Below, piece after piece: positions 1-8,624 of a stretch of 64,000 nt of DNA; position 1 is the stretch's first letter, and the number at the start of each line of letters is the position of its first letter. Position numbers and translations under genes: made by a program. The notes under the pieces were generated by a model. That model worked only from the letters and a program-made list of their open reading frames with translations, searched no databases and had not been told where the DNA came from. This stretch comes from Bacillota bacterium (GTDB lineage Bacteria > Bacillota > Clostridia > DSM-8532): positions 1-64,000 of the forward strand of contig JAEZJF010000012.1 of assembly GCA_023415825.1 (NCBI GenBank), written 5' to 3'.

Positions 1-12
1 AGGGCTTGACCA
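1..12 (+). rRNA. 3' end of 23S rRNA (partial)
   Basis: The window opens with AGGGCTTGACC, which matches the usual last bases of clostridial 23S rRNA (after the conserved TAATAGGTCG). Only this tail is present; the rest lies upstream of the window. The 5S gene about 210 bp downstream on the same strand supports the reading. The exact 3' end is a guess of a few bases. Confidence 0.75.
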
Positions 13-177
13 AAGCAATTTGGAACACAGTTCTAACATTGCAAATGGTTAATAACTAAAAAGTTCTCAATAGAGTAACAAGCGTAGTAGCAGAGTATAG
101 ATCATTATACAGTTTTGAGGGTGCTAAGATCAGGAGAATAAAACTTAGTTAAAGTTGAATTTTCTTGAATTTACCAC

Positions 178-206
178 TTGAATATGCTGAAAAAGCATAA
201 TATAAT
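178..206 (+). promoter_or_regulatory. Internal promoter ahead of 5S rRNA
   Basis: TTGAAT at 178-183 and TATAAT at 201-206 are separated by exactly 17 bp. The expected start site falls around 213, just ahead of the 5S gene at 222. It lies in the 23S-5S spacer, so 5S and tRNA-Asn could be transcribed independently of the main rRNA promoter. A small hairpin (TATGCT 183-188 / AGCATA 194-199) lies between the two hexamers. Confidence 0.6.
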
Positions 207-221
207 TTAATAGCTAATTAT

Positions 222-337
<116 letters not shown>

Positions 338-419
338 ATTTTTATTATTATTCTATAACCGCAAAACGGATATAGAAATATACATAGCTTCTGAGCTGAA
401 AGGCGAAGGGCTCTTATAT

Positions 420-495
420 TCCTCAATAGCTCAGTCGGTAGAGCATGCGGCTGTTAACCGCAGGGTCGTTGGTTCGAGTCCAACTTGAGGAGCCA
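420..495 (+). tRNA. tRNA-Asn (anticodon GTT)
   Basis: The acceptor stem TCCTCAA (420-426) pairs perfectly with TTGAGGA (485-491). It is followed by discriminator G and an encoded CCA (493-495). The anticodon loop reads CTGTTAA, giving GUU for Asn, and the T-arm GGTTCGAGTCC is canonical. A terminator follows immediately. Confidence 0.97.
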
Positions 496-496
496 G

Positions 497-530
497 AAAA
501 AGCGAGAGGAGATCATCTTTTCGCTTTTCT
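497..530 (+). terminator. Terminator of the rRNA-tRNA unit
   Basis: AAAAGCGA (498-505) pairs with TCGCTTTT (521-528), giving a hairpin that ends in a T-rich tract right after the tRNA CCA end. Confidence 0.7.
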
Positions 531-547
531 TCATATACTGGGCTTAT

Positions 548-571
548 GGTGCGTTCCTGTTGGAACGCACC
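548..571. repeat. Palindromic hairpin element, copy 1
   Basis: GGTGCGTTCC (548-557) and GGAACGCACC (562-571) form a perfect 10-bp stem with a TGTT loop. A shorter relative with the same outer arms occurs at 3369-3385. No T-tract follows directly, so it is not a classic terminator for any gene here. Confidence 0.6.
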
Positions 572-755
572 TCTATTGTAAAATGAGCTATTGACGAAAA
601 CACCTATCGCAAATTCTCCATATCAACAGGAAAAGTTTGTGAATAAAGATATTTGTAATAAAAGAATGTTGTAAACCCGCGTAAGATTTGTTAAATTGAA
701 TCTATGCCCAAGAATGAGGGCTCAGAAAATAATGCATTCCAGGAAGGATATCACT

Positions 756-2015
756 ATGAGAAGAAAATTACTGGGAAAAGTTTTAGTCCTTACTATAGCG
801 GCTATGCTTGTTACATCATGCTCCTTTAACAAGGGCTCGACACAAACTCCATTTCCCAATAATGAAACAGCATCTCCGACGGGTACAACAGTACCAGGTT
901 CTTCTACTCCAACACCTATTCCTACTCAGACACCGGAAGCTACTCCAGAGCCTACCCCAGAACCGACACCGGTTGTAAAAGAGCCTGTTAAGGTTAAAGC
1001 TGCCTATGTATCAGGTAGTGTTGCCGGTTCTTCCAGATTCGATCAGCTCATTGATTTGGTGAATACTACTGAACTCAATTCTATAGTTTTAGATATTAAA
1101 GAAAGCGGTACCGTGAATTATGAATCACAGGTCCCCCTTGTAAAAGAATTAGGCTTAGTAAAAAAGCTATATAATGTTGATGAAATATTAAAGAAGTGCC
1201 ACGATAATAATATTCATGTCATAGGCCGTATTGTGGTATTCCGTGATGATGGATTGGCTACAAAGTCTACTAAATTTGCAATTAAAAAGCCAAGCGGGGC
1301 GGTATGGACTGAAGGTAAGCATGGGGCCTGGACCAACCCCTATCTGCAAGAAGTCCAGGACTATAATATAGAAATTGCCAAGGAAGCTGTCAATCTTGGT
1401 TTTGATGAAATTCAGTTCGACTACGTCAGATTCCCAACCGTAAAGGCCAGTGATGTTAATTATGGTGAAAATCCTCCTGAAAAAATACAAGCCATTAGTA
1501 ATTTCTTAAAAAAGGCCACGGAAGAGATAAAAAAAGTCAAAGATGTTCCAGTATCTGCTGATATATTTGGAATTGTTGCTGAGAGTGACAGGGATGGTAA
1601 AGCCATCGGACAGCAATTTGAGTTACTTGGCCAGCATATTGACTATATATCACCTATGATCTATCCATCCCACTATGCCAACGATTCGAAGGGGACAATG
1701 GGTAATGGAGTCGGTCAAAGAATTAATGGCGTTCTATTTACAAAACCCGATCTTGACCCATACGGTGTCATATATCAATCTTTACTTAAAATAAAAGATA
1801 GAATATCAAAAGCGCCTGAATATAAAGCGAAAGTAAGACCTTATATACAAGATTTTACTGCCAAATATCTTCCGACCGGATATTGGCAGACCTATGGAAA
1901 AGATCAGGTAAGAGACCAAATTAAAGCCATTTACGATGCAGGGTATGAAGAATGGATACTTTGGAATAGCGGTAATAACTATACGAAAGATGCCCTCTTA
2001 CCCGAAGGCGAATAA
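756..2015 (+). CDS. DUF4015 putative glycoside hydrolase lipoprotein
   Basis: Predicted surface lipoprotein of the DUF4015 family (putative glycosidase fold, substrate unknown). The ATG at 756 is preferred over the upstream in-frame ATG at 696: AGGAAGG sits at 741-747 and the protein then opens MRRKLLGK with a hydrophobic signal and lipobox LVTSC. A Thr/Pro-rich linker of TPTP/TPEP repeats follows (about residues 30-75). The family hallmark FDEIQFDYVRFP lies mid-protein, and Trp-rich blocks near the C terminus fit a TIM barrel. It stands alone after the rRNA unit. The hydrolase assignment is by family only; no substrate can be inferred. Confidence 0.85.
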   Translation: MRRKLLGKVLVLTIAAMLVTSCSFNKGSTQTPFPNNETASPTGTTVPGSSTPTPIPTQTPEATPEPTPEPTPVVKEPVKVKAAYVSGSVAGSSRFDQLIDLVNTTELNSIVLDIKESGTVNYESQVPLVKELGLVKKLYNVDEILKKCHDNNIHVIGRIVVFRDDGLATKSTKFAIKKPSGAVWTEGKHGAWTNPYLQEVQDYNIEIAKEAVNLGFDEIQFDYVRFPTVKASDVNYGENPPEKIQAISNFLKKATEEIKKVKDVPVSADIFGIVAESDRDGKAIGQQFELLGQHIDYISPMIYPSHYANDSKGTMGNGVGQRINGVLFTKPDLDPYGVIYQSLLKIKDRISKAPEYKAKVRPYIQDFTAKYLPTGYWQTYGKDQVRDQIKAIYDAGYEEWILWNSGNNYTKDALLPEGE

Positions 2016-2096
2016 GTTTGATATAAATTTTCTGTAGGCACTAAAGTTTCTATAACAACCAGAAGTGAGGAATGCGATTGGAAAGGCTGGTTTATC

Positions 2097-3242
2097 ATGC
2101 AAAAAGTAATCGTTAATACGGCGGAAAATTATAGATTTGATCGAGTGCTCCAGAGCCTTGAGAAGATTTTTGACCAAATGGGCGGTTTTGAGAATATTAT
2201 AAAGCCCGGCATGAGAGTTGCCATAAAGCCTAATCTTTTAATGGCAAGAAAGCCTGACGATGCTGCTACGACCCATCCGGCTGTTGTTAAGGCAATTATA
2301 ACACTGGTTCAGAAAGCTGGTGGGATAGCCAGTCTCGTTGAAAGTCCTGGTGGCCCATATAATACCGCTTTATTAAAACGAGTCTATGCAACGACCGGCA
2401 TGGAGGCTGTGGCAACTGAAACGGGTGCTGAGCTTAACTTTGATCTCCGCGTTGAGAAAATTGAAAACCAGGAAGCAAAATACATAAAATCATTAAAGAT
2501 TCTGAAACCACTGGTTGATGCAGATTTAGTCATTAATGTCGCCAAGCTGAAAACCCATGGGATGATGGTCTATACCGGTGCGGTAAAAAATATGTTCGGT
2601 TCCGTCGCAGGGATGGAAAAGGCTGATTACCACTTAAGAATGAGTGAGTATGACCAATTTGCCGACAGCCTGATAGACATTTATCTGGCCACAAAGCCTC
2701 AGGTTAATGTGGTTGATGGCATTATTGCCATGGAAGGCGAGGGGCCCAGTTCCGGTGTTCCCAAATACCTTGGTGTGCTTCTGGCGTCAGAAGATGCCTT
2801 CGCCTGCGATTATGCAGCCTTGCAGATTATTGGTGTGGATTATAAGGCTGTACCTGTTTTAAGAATGGCAGAAAAGCGGGGGCTATTCCAAAAAGATCAG
2901 GTTGAAGTGGTGGGGGTTGAGATTGACTCGGTGAAGCCCGATGACTTTGATATACCTGCTCTTAATCATATAAAACCCGCTTCTCGCTTTAGTATTCTCA
3001 ATTTTATTACGAAAAAGTTTCGTCCGCAACCGCAAATAGTGCATGAGAAATGCGTGCTTTGCGGAAAATGCATGGAGATTTGCCCGCCCAAGGCTATAAC
3101 AAGAAGCCAGGATAAAGGAATGATTATTGACTATAATAAGTGTATAAGCTGTTTCTGTTGTCATGAATTCTGTCCTGAAAAAGCTGTAAAAATCAAGAAG
3201 AACGCCTTAAGAAGAATCCTTGAATATAAAAGGCTTTCTTGA
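2097..3242 (+). CDS. DUF362 protein with two 4Fe-4S clusters
   Basis: The 381-residue protein has an N-terminal DUF362 domain (about residues 1-300, with GMRVAIKPNLLM near the start and VINVAKLKTHG in the middle). A C-terminal bacterial ferredoxin region follows, with two 4Fe-4S motifs, CVLCGKCMEIC and CISCFCCHEFC. There is no signal peptide, so it is cytoplasmic. Members are common in anaerobes and are presumed electron-transfer proteins, but no reaction is established. The ribosome-binding site is weak (GAAAGG). It lies 81 bp after the DUF4015 gene and could share its transcript. Confidence 0.85.
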   Translation: MQKVIVNTAENYRFDRVLQSLEKIFDQMGGFENIIKPGMRVAIKPNLLMARKPDDAATTHPAVVKAIITLVQKAGGIASLVESPGGPYNTALLKRVYATTGMEAVATETGAELNFDLRVEKIENQEAKYIKSLKILKPLVDADLVINVAKLKTHGMMVYTGAVKNMFGSVAGMEKADYHLRMSEYDQFADSLIDIYLATKPQVNVVDGIIAMEGEGPSSGVPKYLGVLLASEDAFACDYAALQIIGVDYKAVPVLRMAEKRGLFQKDQVEVVGVEIDSVKPDDFDIPALNHIKPASRFSILNFITKKFRPQPQIVHEKCVLCGKCMEICPPKAITRSQDKGMIIDYNKCISCFCCHEFCPEKAVKIKKNALRRILEYKRLS

Positions 3243-3300
3243 CAGAAGAATGATTTCAATTTTGACTAGAACCAACATGAATACCCATGGAAATGGATTT

Positions 3301-3342
3301 ACAAATAATTATTTGTGATATCGTTGGATTCTATGGTAGAAT
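3301..3342. promoter_or_regulatory. Two tandem perfect palindromes upstream of cheX
   Basis: ACAAATAATTATTTGT (3301-3316) is a perfect 16-bp palindrome. ATTCTA-TGG-TAGAAT (3328-3342) is a perfect dyad with a 3-bp centre. Both lie in the 178-bp gap between the DUF362 gene and the CheX gene, which also holds the hairpin at 3369-3385. They could be operator sites; no regulator is identified. Confidence 0.4.
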
Positions 3343-3368
3343 ATTTTCCATAATACTAGCAGAAAAGA

Positions 3369-3385
3369 GGTGCGTGGAACGCACC
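3369..3385. repeat. Palindromic hairpin element, copy 2
   Basis: GGTGCGT (3369-3375) and ACGCACC (3379-3385) form a stem around a GGA loop. Relative to the element at 548-571 it keeps the outer arms and the GGAACGCACC half but lacks the central TCCTGTT. It sits 36 bp ahead of the CheX start codon. Confidence 0.5.
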
Positions 3386-3420
3386 CCAAGCTTAGACCCG
3401 TAAAATGAGGAGAACGGACC

Positions 3421-3888
3421 ATGAATGTTGAGTACATAAATCCTTTTATAGAGGCAAGTCAGTCTGTACTTATGATGATGACTGGCAAAAAGCCTACCCT
3501 GGGGCGTGTTTATTTGAGAAAGTCCCCCTTTCGAGGTGATAATATTGCGGTTATAGTCGGTTTAACCGGGAAAATAAGAGGACAGGTCATCATTTCTCTT
3601 TCAATGAGTTCTGCAATGTCTGTGGCATCAGCTATGATGGGTGGAATGCCTGTCGTTGAATTTGATGAGATATCGAAAAGCGCTATATCTGAGCTGGCGA
3701 ACATGATCATGGGCAACACAGCAACCCTGCTTGCGATTAGGGGAGTTGGCATAGAAATTACGCCGCCTTCCCTCTTAATGGGTGAAAAGCTAATGATATC
3801 CCAAACAAGTATGAAAACAGTATGTGTGCCCCTGGAGCTTGATGGAGGAAATTTAATGGAATTAGATGTGGCTTTGGAAGAGAAGTGA
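3421..3888 (+). CDS. cheX: CheX-type chemotaxis phosphatase
   Basis: The 155-residue cytoplasmic protein resembles the CheC/CheX/FliY phosphatases that dephosphorylate CheY-P. The family motif of a Glu followed by Asn two residues later appears in SELANMIMGN (about residues 97-106), within the helix that normally inserts into the CheY active site. Strong ribosome-binding site GAGGAG. It is not in a chemotaxis operon: the next gene is trmL, 4 bp downstream. A CheY-like receiver (33998) and a CheA-like protein (25957) occur elsewhere in the window. Partners are inferred, not shown. Confidence 0.8.
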   Translation: MNVEYINPFIEASQSVLMMMTGKKPTLGRVYLRKSPFRGDNIAVIVGLTGKIRGQVIISLSMSSAMSVASAMMGGMPVVEFDEISKSAISELANMIMGNTATLLAIRGVGIEITPPSLLMGEKLMISQTSMKTVCVPLELDGGNLMELDVALEEK

Positions 3889-3892
3889 TACA

Positions 3893-4390
3893 GTGAAGAT
3901 AAATATCGTATTAGTTGAGCCTGAAATCCCTCAAAATACTGGCAACATTGCACGGACCTGTGCTGCAACGGGGTCCGCACTTCATTTGGTGGGCCCTCTG
4001 GGGTTTTCTATTGAAGATCGCTATTTAAAAAGAGCCGGCCTGGATTACTGGAGTCTTGTTAACTTAACCTACTATGACAGTCTGGAGCATTTTTTTACAG
4101 TTAATAAAGGCGGTCATTTTCTTTTTTGCTCCACAAAAGCGCAAAAAGCATATCATGAGATAACCTATCCCGATAATAGCTTCATCTTTTTCGGAAAAGA
4201 AACCAAAGGGCTTCCGGAACCGCTCCTGCAAGAACATTATGACTCTTGCTTGCGTATTCCTATGCTCAAATCGATTCGTTCGTTGAATCTTTCAAATTCT
4301 GTGGCCATTGTCCTCTATGAAGCACTGAGGCAGGAAGGCTTTTCAGGTATGGAATTAGAGGGTAAACTTAATTGCGATTTACACAAATAA
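3893..4390 (+). CDS. trmL: tRNA (cytidine(34)-2'-O)-methyltransferase TrmL
   Basis: SpoU/TrmD-superfamily (SPOUT) methyltransferase that 2'-O-methylates the wobble base of certain leucine tRNAs. The start is the GTG at 3893, 4 bp after cheX, because the family begins directly with KINIVLVEPEIPQNTGNIAR. An in-frame ATG at 3866 would add nine unrelated residues and overlap cheX. Typical motifs are LVGPLGF, FGKETKGLP and the C-terminal MLKSIRSLNLSNSVAIVLYE knot. The 165-residue length is normal. Translational coupling with cheX is likely. Confidence 0.93.
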   Translation: MKINIVLVEPEIPQNTGNIARTCAATGSALHLVGPLGFSIEDRYLKRAGLDYWSLVNLTYYDSLEHFFTVNKGGHFLFCSTKAQKAYHEITYPDNSFIFFGKETKGLPEPLLQEHYDSCLRIPMLKSIRSLNLSNSVAIVLYEALRQEGFSGMELEGKLNCDLHK

Positions 4391-4411
4391 GCACAAATGA
4401 GTCTATAAATC

Positions 4412-4438
4412 TTGAGTAGAACAACATAGTGGTATAAA
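4412..4438 (+). promoter_or_regulatory. Probable promoter of the PFK gene
   Basis: TTGAGT (4412-4417) and an extended -10 TGG-TATAAA (hexamer 4433-4438) lie 36 bp ahead of the start codon. The 15-bp spacing is short, but the TGN extension compensates. Confidence 0.4.
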
Positions 4439-4473
4439 CATATTAGAAACAGAAGAAAGTAAGGTAATAACAG

Positions 4474-5568
4474 ATGGATAATCAAAGAATTAAAATAGGC
4501 GTTATGACTGGGGGCGGGGATTGCCCGGGTCTCAATGCTGTTATTAGAGCCATTGTAAAAACGGCAATCAATATTTATGGGTACGAGGTCATCGGCTTTA
4601 AGGATGGTTATATGGGTTTAGTATATAACCGGTTTAAGAAGCTTGCTTTGGATGATGTTTCAGGACTCCTGGATAAGGGAGGCACAATACTTGGTACAAC
4701 CAATAGTTTTGATCCTTTTTGTGTCGTTTCTGATCTTGATGGTGATAAACAGGAAAAGGATATGAGTGACCGTATCGTTGACAATATTCGTATGCATGAT
4801 ATTAAAGCGCTCATTATAATAGGTGGGACCAATACGACCAAAATAGCCTATAAGCTATCTCAGAAAGGTGCCAACATTATTGTGGTACCCAAGACCATTG
4901 AGAATGATATTGATGAGACAGACATTACATTTGGCTTTTTTACAGCGGTTAATACTGCCACCCAAGCTCTTGATAAGCTCCATTCCACAGCCGAGTCCCA
5001 TCACCGTGTTATGATCCTTGAAGTCATGGGAAGACGTGCCGGATGGGTAGCCTTGGAATCAGGGATAGCAGGGGGTGCCGATATCATTCTTATACCGGAG
5101 ATACCCTATAACATTAATCAGGTAGCAAGAAGCATCCTTGAAAGAAAGAATTCGGGTAAGGGTTTTAGCATCATTTGTGTGGCTGAAGGCTGTAAACCGC
5201 TTGATGAACCATCAAATGTGACTACCGGCACATTAGTTGATGCAGATAAACAAAAGTTTAATGGTATTGGAAGCCGTATTGCCACCGAGCTTGAGAAATT
5301 GACAAGTCTTGAGGTGCGCGTGACAGTTTTGGGTTATCTCCAAAGGGGAGGAGAACCTTCGCCATACGATAGACTTCTGACCACACGTCTTGGTGTGGAG
5401 GCCGTCAATATGGTAGCTCAGGGTAACTTTAACAAAATGGCAGGCATTGTCAATAACGAGCTTGCTCCCGTTGAATTATCCAAGGTAGCCGGAAAATCAA
5501 AGCTTGTACCGGTTGATGGTGAGCTTGTGAGTATTGCCCGGAGTATGGGTGTTAGCTTTGGAGATTAA
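4474..5568 (+). CDS. pfkA: 6-phosphofructokinase family protein, atypical active site
   Basis: The 364-residue PFK-fold protein keeps GVMTGGGDCPGLNA (residues 9-22), GFFTAVNTA, MGRRAGW, and the C-terminal LGYLQRGGEPSPYDR. The key catalytic positions differ. The usual GGDGS is GGTNT (117-121), losing E. coli Asp103. The usual PGTIDND is PKTIEND (139-145), with Lys140 where ATP enzymes have Gly124 and pyrophosphate enzymes have Lys, and Glu143 where the catalytic base Asp127 sits. It could be a pyrophosphate-dependent enzyme, an altered-specificity sugar-phosphate kinase or a regulatory paralogue. Single gene with its own probable promoter. Confidence 0.85.
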   Translation: MDNQRIKIGVMTGGGDCPGLNAVIRAIVKTAINIYGYEVIGFKDGYMGLVYNRFKKLALDDVSGLLDKGGTILGTTNSFDPFCVVSDLDGDKQEKDMSDRIVDNIRMHDIKALIIIGGTNTTKIAYKLSQKGANIIVVPKTIENDIDETDITFGFFTAVNTATQALDKLHSTAESHHRVMILEVMGRRAGWVALESGIAGGADIILIPEIPYNINQVARSILERKNSGKGFSIICVAEGCKPLDEPSNVTTGTLVDADKQKFNGIGSRIATELEKLTSLEVRVTVLGYLQRGGEPSPYDRLLTTRLGVEAVNMVAQGNFNKMAGIVNNELAPVELSKVAGKSKLVPVDGELVSIARSMGVSFGD

Positions 5569-5595
5569 ATAGAAATTAGGGGGATTTATCCTTTT

Positions 5596-6510
5596 ATGGA
5601 TCGCTTTAAACCCATTACTCTGGAAGACCAAGCTTTGTTTTCCAGAATATTTGCCGCAGTAAAACCCATTGCATCAGAACTTACATTTCCTTACCTTTTT
5701 ATGTGGAAGTGTGATTATAATCTTAGCTATACCATTGCTGAGGATCATCTTTGTCTCATTTCACAATCGAGAATCTATTCTCCCTTTGCTTTTTGTCCCA
5801 TTCCAGTAGATGGAAAGCGGGATGATGCCAAATTTAAGGGAGCGTTGGGAATTATAGAGGCCTATTTTATGGAGCATGATTTTCCTCTTCAGTTTGGAAG
5901 AGTTGAAGAGGCACGTCTTGACGAGCTCCGCTCGGTCTATGGTGAAAGGCTGAAGGTTGAATTCCTGGACTCTGCTTCTGACTATATGTACCATGCCTCA
6001 GATCTCATTAATCTGGCAGGTAAAAAATACAGCGGAAAGCGAAATCACATCAGTCAGTTCTTGAGGCAATATGGAGATTATGAATACGTGACCGTCAACG
6101 AGACTAATCTGGGAGAATGCCGAAGGATACTGGACGAATGGTGTGACAGGAACGAGAGTGAATGTGTCCATCCCGATAATTGTGAGCGATTGGCCTGCTA
6201 TGAGCTTTTAGACAATTGGAGCAAGCTGCCGTTAAAAGGAGCACTTATCAAGGTTGCAGGGCGCTTTGAGGCACTGACGGTTGGAGAACAATTAAACCCT
6301 GAAACTGCTGCCATACGTATTGAAAAAGGAAATTCTCAGATTCATGGCATTTATACGGTCATTAATCGCGACTTCTGTGCTCACGAATGGAGTCATATGA
6401 AATACATTAACCGTGAAGAAGATATGGGCCTTGAGGGCTTACGGAAATCTAAACTTTCATACAATCCGGCCTTCATGGTCAACAAGTTTTTGGTGAAGGT
6501 TTCACATTGA
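5596..6510 (+). CDS. DUF2156 (phosphatidylglycerol lysyltransferase C-terminal-like) protein
   Basis: The 304-residue soluble protein has the DUF2156 GNAT-like fold. The block from NLAGKKYSGKRNHISQF (about residues 138-154) and the C-terminal YINREEDMGLEGLRKSKLSY are characteristic. The family is related to the aminoacyl-transferase domain of MprF, but these stand-alone cytoplasmic forms have no settled substrate. AGGGGGA at 5578-5584 gives a good ribosome-binding site. It is 27 bp after the PFK gene and probably cotranscribed. Confidence 0.85.
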   Translation: MDRFKPITLEDQALFSRIFAAVKPIASELTFPYLFMWKCDYNLSYTIAEDHLCLISQSRIYSPFAFCPIPVDGKRDDAKFKGALGIIEAYFMEHDFPLQFGRVEEARLDELRSVYGERLKVEFLDSASDYMYHASDLINLAGKKYSGKRNHISQFLRQYGDYEYVTVNETNLGECRRILDEWCDRNESECVHPDNCERLACYELLDNWSKLPLKGALIKVAGRFEALTVGEQLNPETAAIRIEKGNSQIHGIYTVINRDFCAHEWSHMKYINREEDMGLEGLRKSKLSYNPAFMVNKFLVKVSH

Positions 6511-6623
6511 CTTTAATCGCTCATTTCTTTAGTATTTTAGATGAATGATAGTTGTGAATAAGGGGTTGGTTTGTTCCAGCCCGTTTTGCTTTTCTATCAA
6601 TTGATGTTTGGAGGTAAACCCCC

Positions 6624-7130
6624 ATGTCAAAACAACCTAAGGTTGCCATCTTTATGGGCAGCGATTCAGACTTTCCAGTGATTGAAGGATGTCTCAAGCT
6701 CCTCAAGGAATTCAAGGTTGAAACCTCTGTTAAGGTATGTTCTGCCCACAGAACCCCTGACAAAGCCGCAGAGCTTGCAAAAAACGCTGAAAAAGACGGA
6801 TTCGATGTCATTATCGCAGCAGCCGGAAAAGCTGCGCATCTTCCCGGAGTCTTAGCCGCATATACAGTTTTGCCTGTTATTGGCCTTCCGATACTATCTT
6901 CAACCCTTGATGGATTGGATTCTCTTTTATCAATAGTACAAATGCCGTCGGGTATTCCCGTTGCAACAGTCGCCATCAACGGCGGCGAGAATGCGGCCTT
7001 ACTTGCCATACAGATCATGGGTGGGATTTATCCTCACTTAAGAGAGCAGATGCACGACTTTAAGCGTAAACTGGCTGAAGCTGTAGATAAGAAAGATCTT
7101 CAGCTCCAGGAAAAACTGAAAGGAATGTGA
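6624..7130 (+). CDS. purE: N5-carboxyaminoimidazole ribonucleotide mutase PurE
   Basis: Class I PurE, acting in the CAIR-forming step of de novo purine synthesis. Conserved blocks are MGSDSDFPV (11-19), CSAHRTPD with the catalytic His, and AAHLPG. The usual AGMAAHLPG reads AGKAAHLPG here. The 168-residue length is normal. First gene of purE-purF-purM-purN-purD; the start follows TTTGGAGG. The 113-bp leader shows no recognisable purine riboswitch. Confidence 0.96.
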   Translation: MSKQPKVAIFMGSDSDFPVIEGCLKLLKEFKVETSVKVCSAHRTPDKAAELAKNAEKDGFDVIIAAAGKAAHLPGVLAAYTVLPVIGLPILSSTLDGLDSLLSIVQMPSGIPVATVAINGGENAALLAIQIMGGIYPHLREQMHDFKRKLAEAVDKKDLQLQEKLKGM

Positions 7131-7133
7131 CAT

Positions 7134-8588
7134 ATGATCGAGAGCAAAAGCCAGAGTTTTATGGACTTTGAGGACTATGATGAGAAAATTCATGAGGCCT
7201 GTGGCGTTTTCGGAATTTATAACCAAGATCATTTTGACACGGCTCAGATGGTTTATTTCGGTCTTTATGCGCTGCAGCATCGTGGCCAGGAAAGCTGTGG
7301 TGTCGCTATAAACGACAATGGTGAAATAGTAGGGCAAAAAGGGGTGGGCCTGGTTCCGGAGGTTTTCACAGAAAAGGTTCTTGATCGCCTTAATGGAAAA
7401 GTCGCCATCGGACATTCCCGTTACTCAACAACCGGGGGTAATTCCATCGAAAATTGCCAGCCCCTCATTTTCAATTACAAGGATGGTCGTATTGCTCTGG
7501 CTCATAACGGTAATCTGGTCAATGCCTCAAAGCTTCGATATGAGCTTGAAAATCAGGGCGCCATTTTCCAAACCTCCACCGATTCTGAAGTTATTGCCAA
7601 TCTCATTTCTCGCTATGGTCTCCAGTGCAAAGACTTAGAGGAAGTTCTAAAGAAAACCATGGATATCATTGAAGGCTCCTATGCTCTTGTTATTCTGACT
7701 CAAAAAAGACTTATCGGTATACGTGATCCATGGGGTCTGCGCCCCTTAAGTATAGGAAAGCTGGAAAACTCCTATATCTTAGCTTCTGAGAGCTGTGCCT
7801 TTGATGCAGTGGGAGCCGAGTTTATCAGAGATGTTGAACCGGGAGAAATGATTTTTATTGAAGGAAGCACCTTAAGATCAGTTAGAACCGATTATAAAAA
7901 ACCCCATAAATTCTGTATCTTTGAGCATATCTATTTTGCCAGACCCGACAGCTTTATTGACGGTGCATCTATCTACCGGTCCCGGCTTGAAGCCGGTAAG
8001 CTCTTAGCCATTGAACATCCGGTTGAAGCAGATCTCGTAGTTGGGGTGCCTGATTCCGGAATAACGGCTGCCATCGGCTTTTCAAGACAGTCAGGTATTC
8101 CGTATGGAGAAGCCCTTATCAAGAATCGTTATGTAGGCAGAACCTTTATCCAGCCCACGCAAAAGCTGAGAGAGCAGAGCGTTAATATCAAGCTCAATGC
8201 CCTTCGCGGCGAGATCGAAGGAAAGAGAATCGTGCTGATTGATGATTCCATAGTCCGCGGGACAACCTCAGGGAAAATTGTCCAGATGCTGAAAAATGCC
8301 GGAGCCAAAGAAGTACATATGCGGATCAGTTCCCCTCCTGTTTTAAACCCTTGTTATTTTGGAATTGATATTTCTTCAAAAGAACATTTGATTGCGGCCA
8401 ATCTTTCCATTGAAGAAATACGATCGAGCATAGGCGCTGACAGTCTTGGTTTCTTAAGTGTCACCGATCTTTTAAAAACACCCGTAGGCGCCCCGCCTAA
8501 CAGCTTTTGCACAGGCTGCTTTACTGGGGAGTATCCCATGGAAGTTCCCAAGGAAGCCGACAAGTTTGCTATGGAGAAAAAATGCTGA
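7134..8588 (+). CDS. purF: Amidophosphoribosyltransferase PurF
   Basis: Catalyses the committed step of purine synthesis, PRPP plus glutamine to phosphoribosylamine. The glutaminase nucleophile is Cys23 in HEACGVFGIY, so a 22-residue propeptide must be removed. The PRPP loop is VLIDDSIVRGTT. Late cysteines, including FCTGC near the C terminus, fit the Fe-S type found in Bacillus and clostridia. It starts 3 bp after the purE stop, so translation is probably coupled. Confidence 0.97.
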   Translation: MIESKSQSFMDFEDYDEKIHEACGVFGIYNQDHFDTAQMVYFGLYALQHRGQESCGVAINDNGEIVGQKGVGLVPEVFTEKVLDRLNGKVAIGHSRYSTTGGNSIENCQPLIFNYKDGRIALAHNGNLVNASKLRYELENQGAIFQTSTDSEVIANLISRYGLQCKDLEEVLKKTMDIIEGSYALVILTQKRLIGIRDPWGLRPLSIGKLENSYILASESCAFDAVGAEFIRDVEPGEMIFIEGSTLRSVRTDYKKPHKFCIFEHIYFARPDSFIDGASIYRSRLEAGKLLAIEHPVEADLVVGVPDSGITAAIGFSRQSGIPYGEALIKNRYVGRTFIQPTQKLREQSVNIKLNALRGEIEGKRIVLIDDSIVRGTTSGKIVQMLKNAGAKEVHMRISSPPVLNPCYFGIDISSKEHLIAANLSIEEIRSSIGADSLGFLSVTDLLKTPVGAPPNSFCTGCFTGEYPMEVPKEADKFAMEKKC

Positions 8589-8624
8589 TATCCTCATAAA
8601 TCATTGGAAAGGTTTGGTTTTTGT

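Noticed and set aside
3337..3342. TAGAAT within the palindrome ahead of cheX
   Set aside because: It is part of an inverted dyad, not a 20-bp direct repeat, and the gene is unrelated to the sugar locus.
6511..6623. Possible purine riboswitch ahead of purE
   Set aside because: The leader lacks the conserved purine aptamer core and is too short for aptamer plus expression platform.
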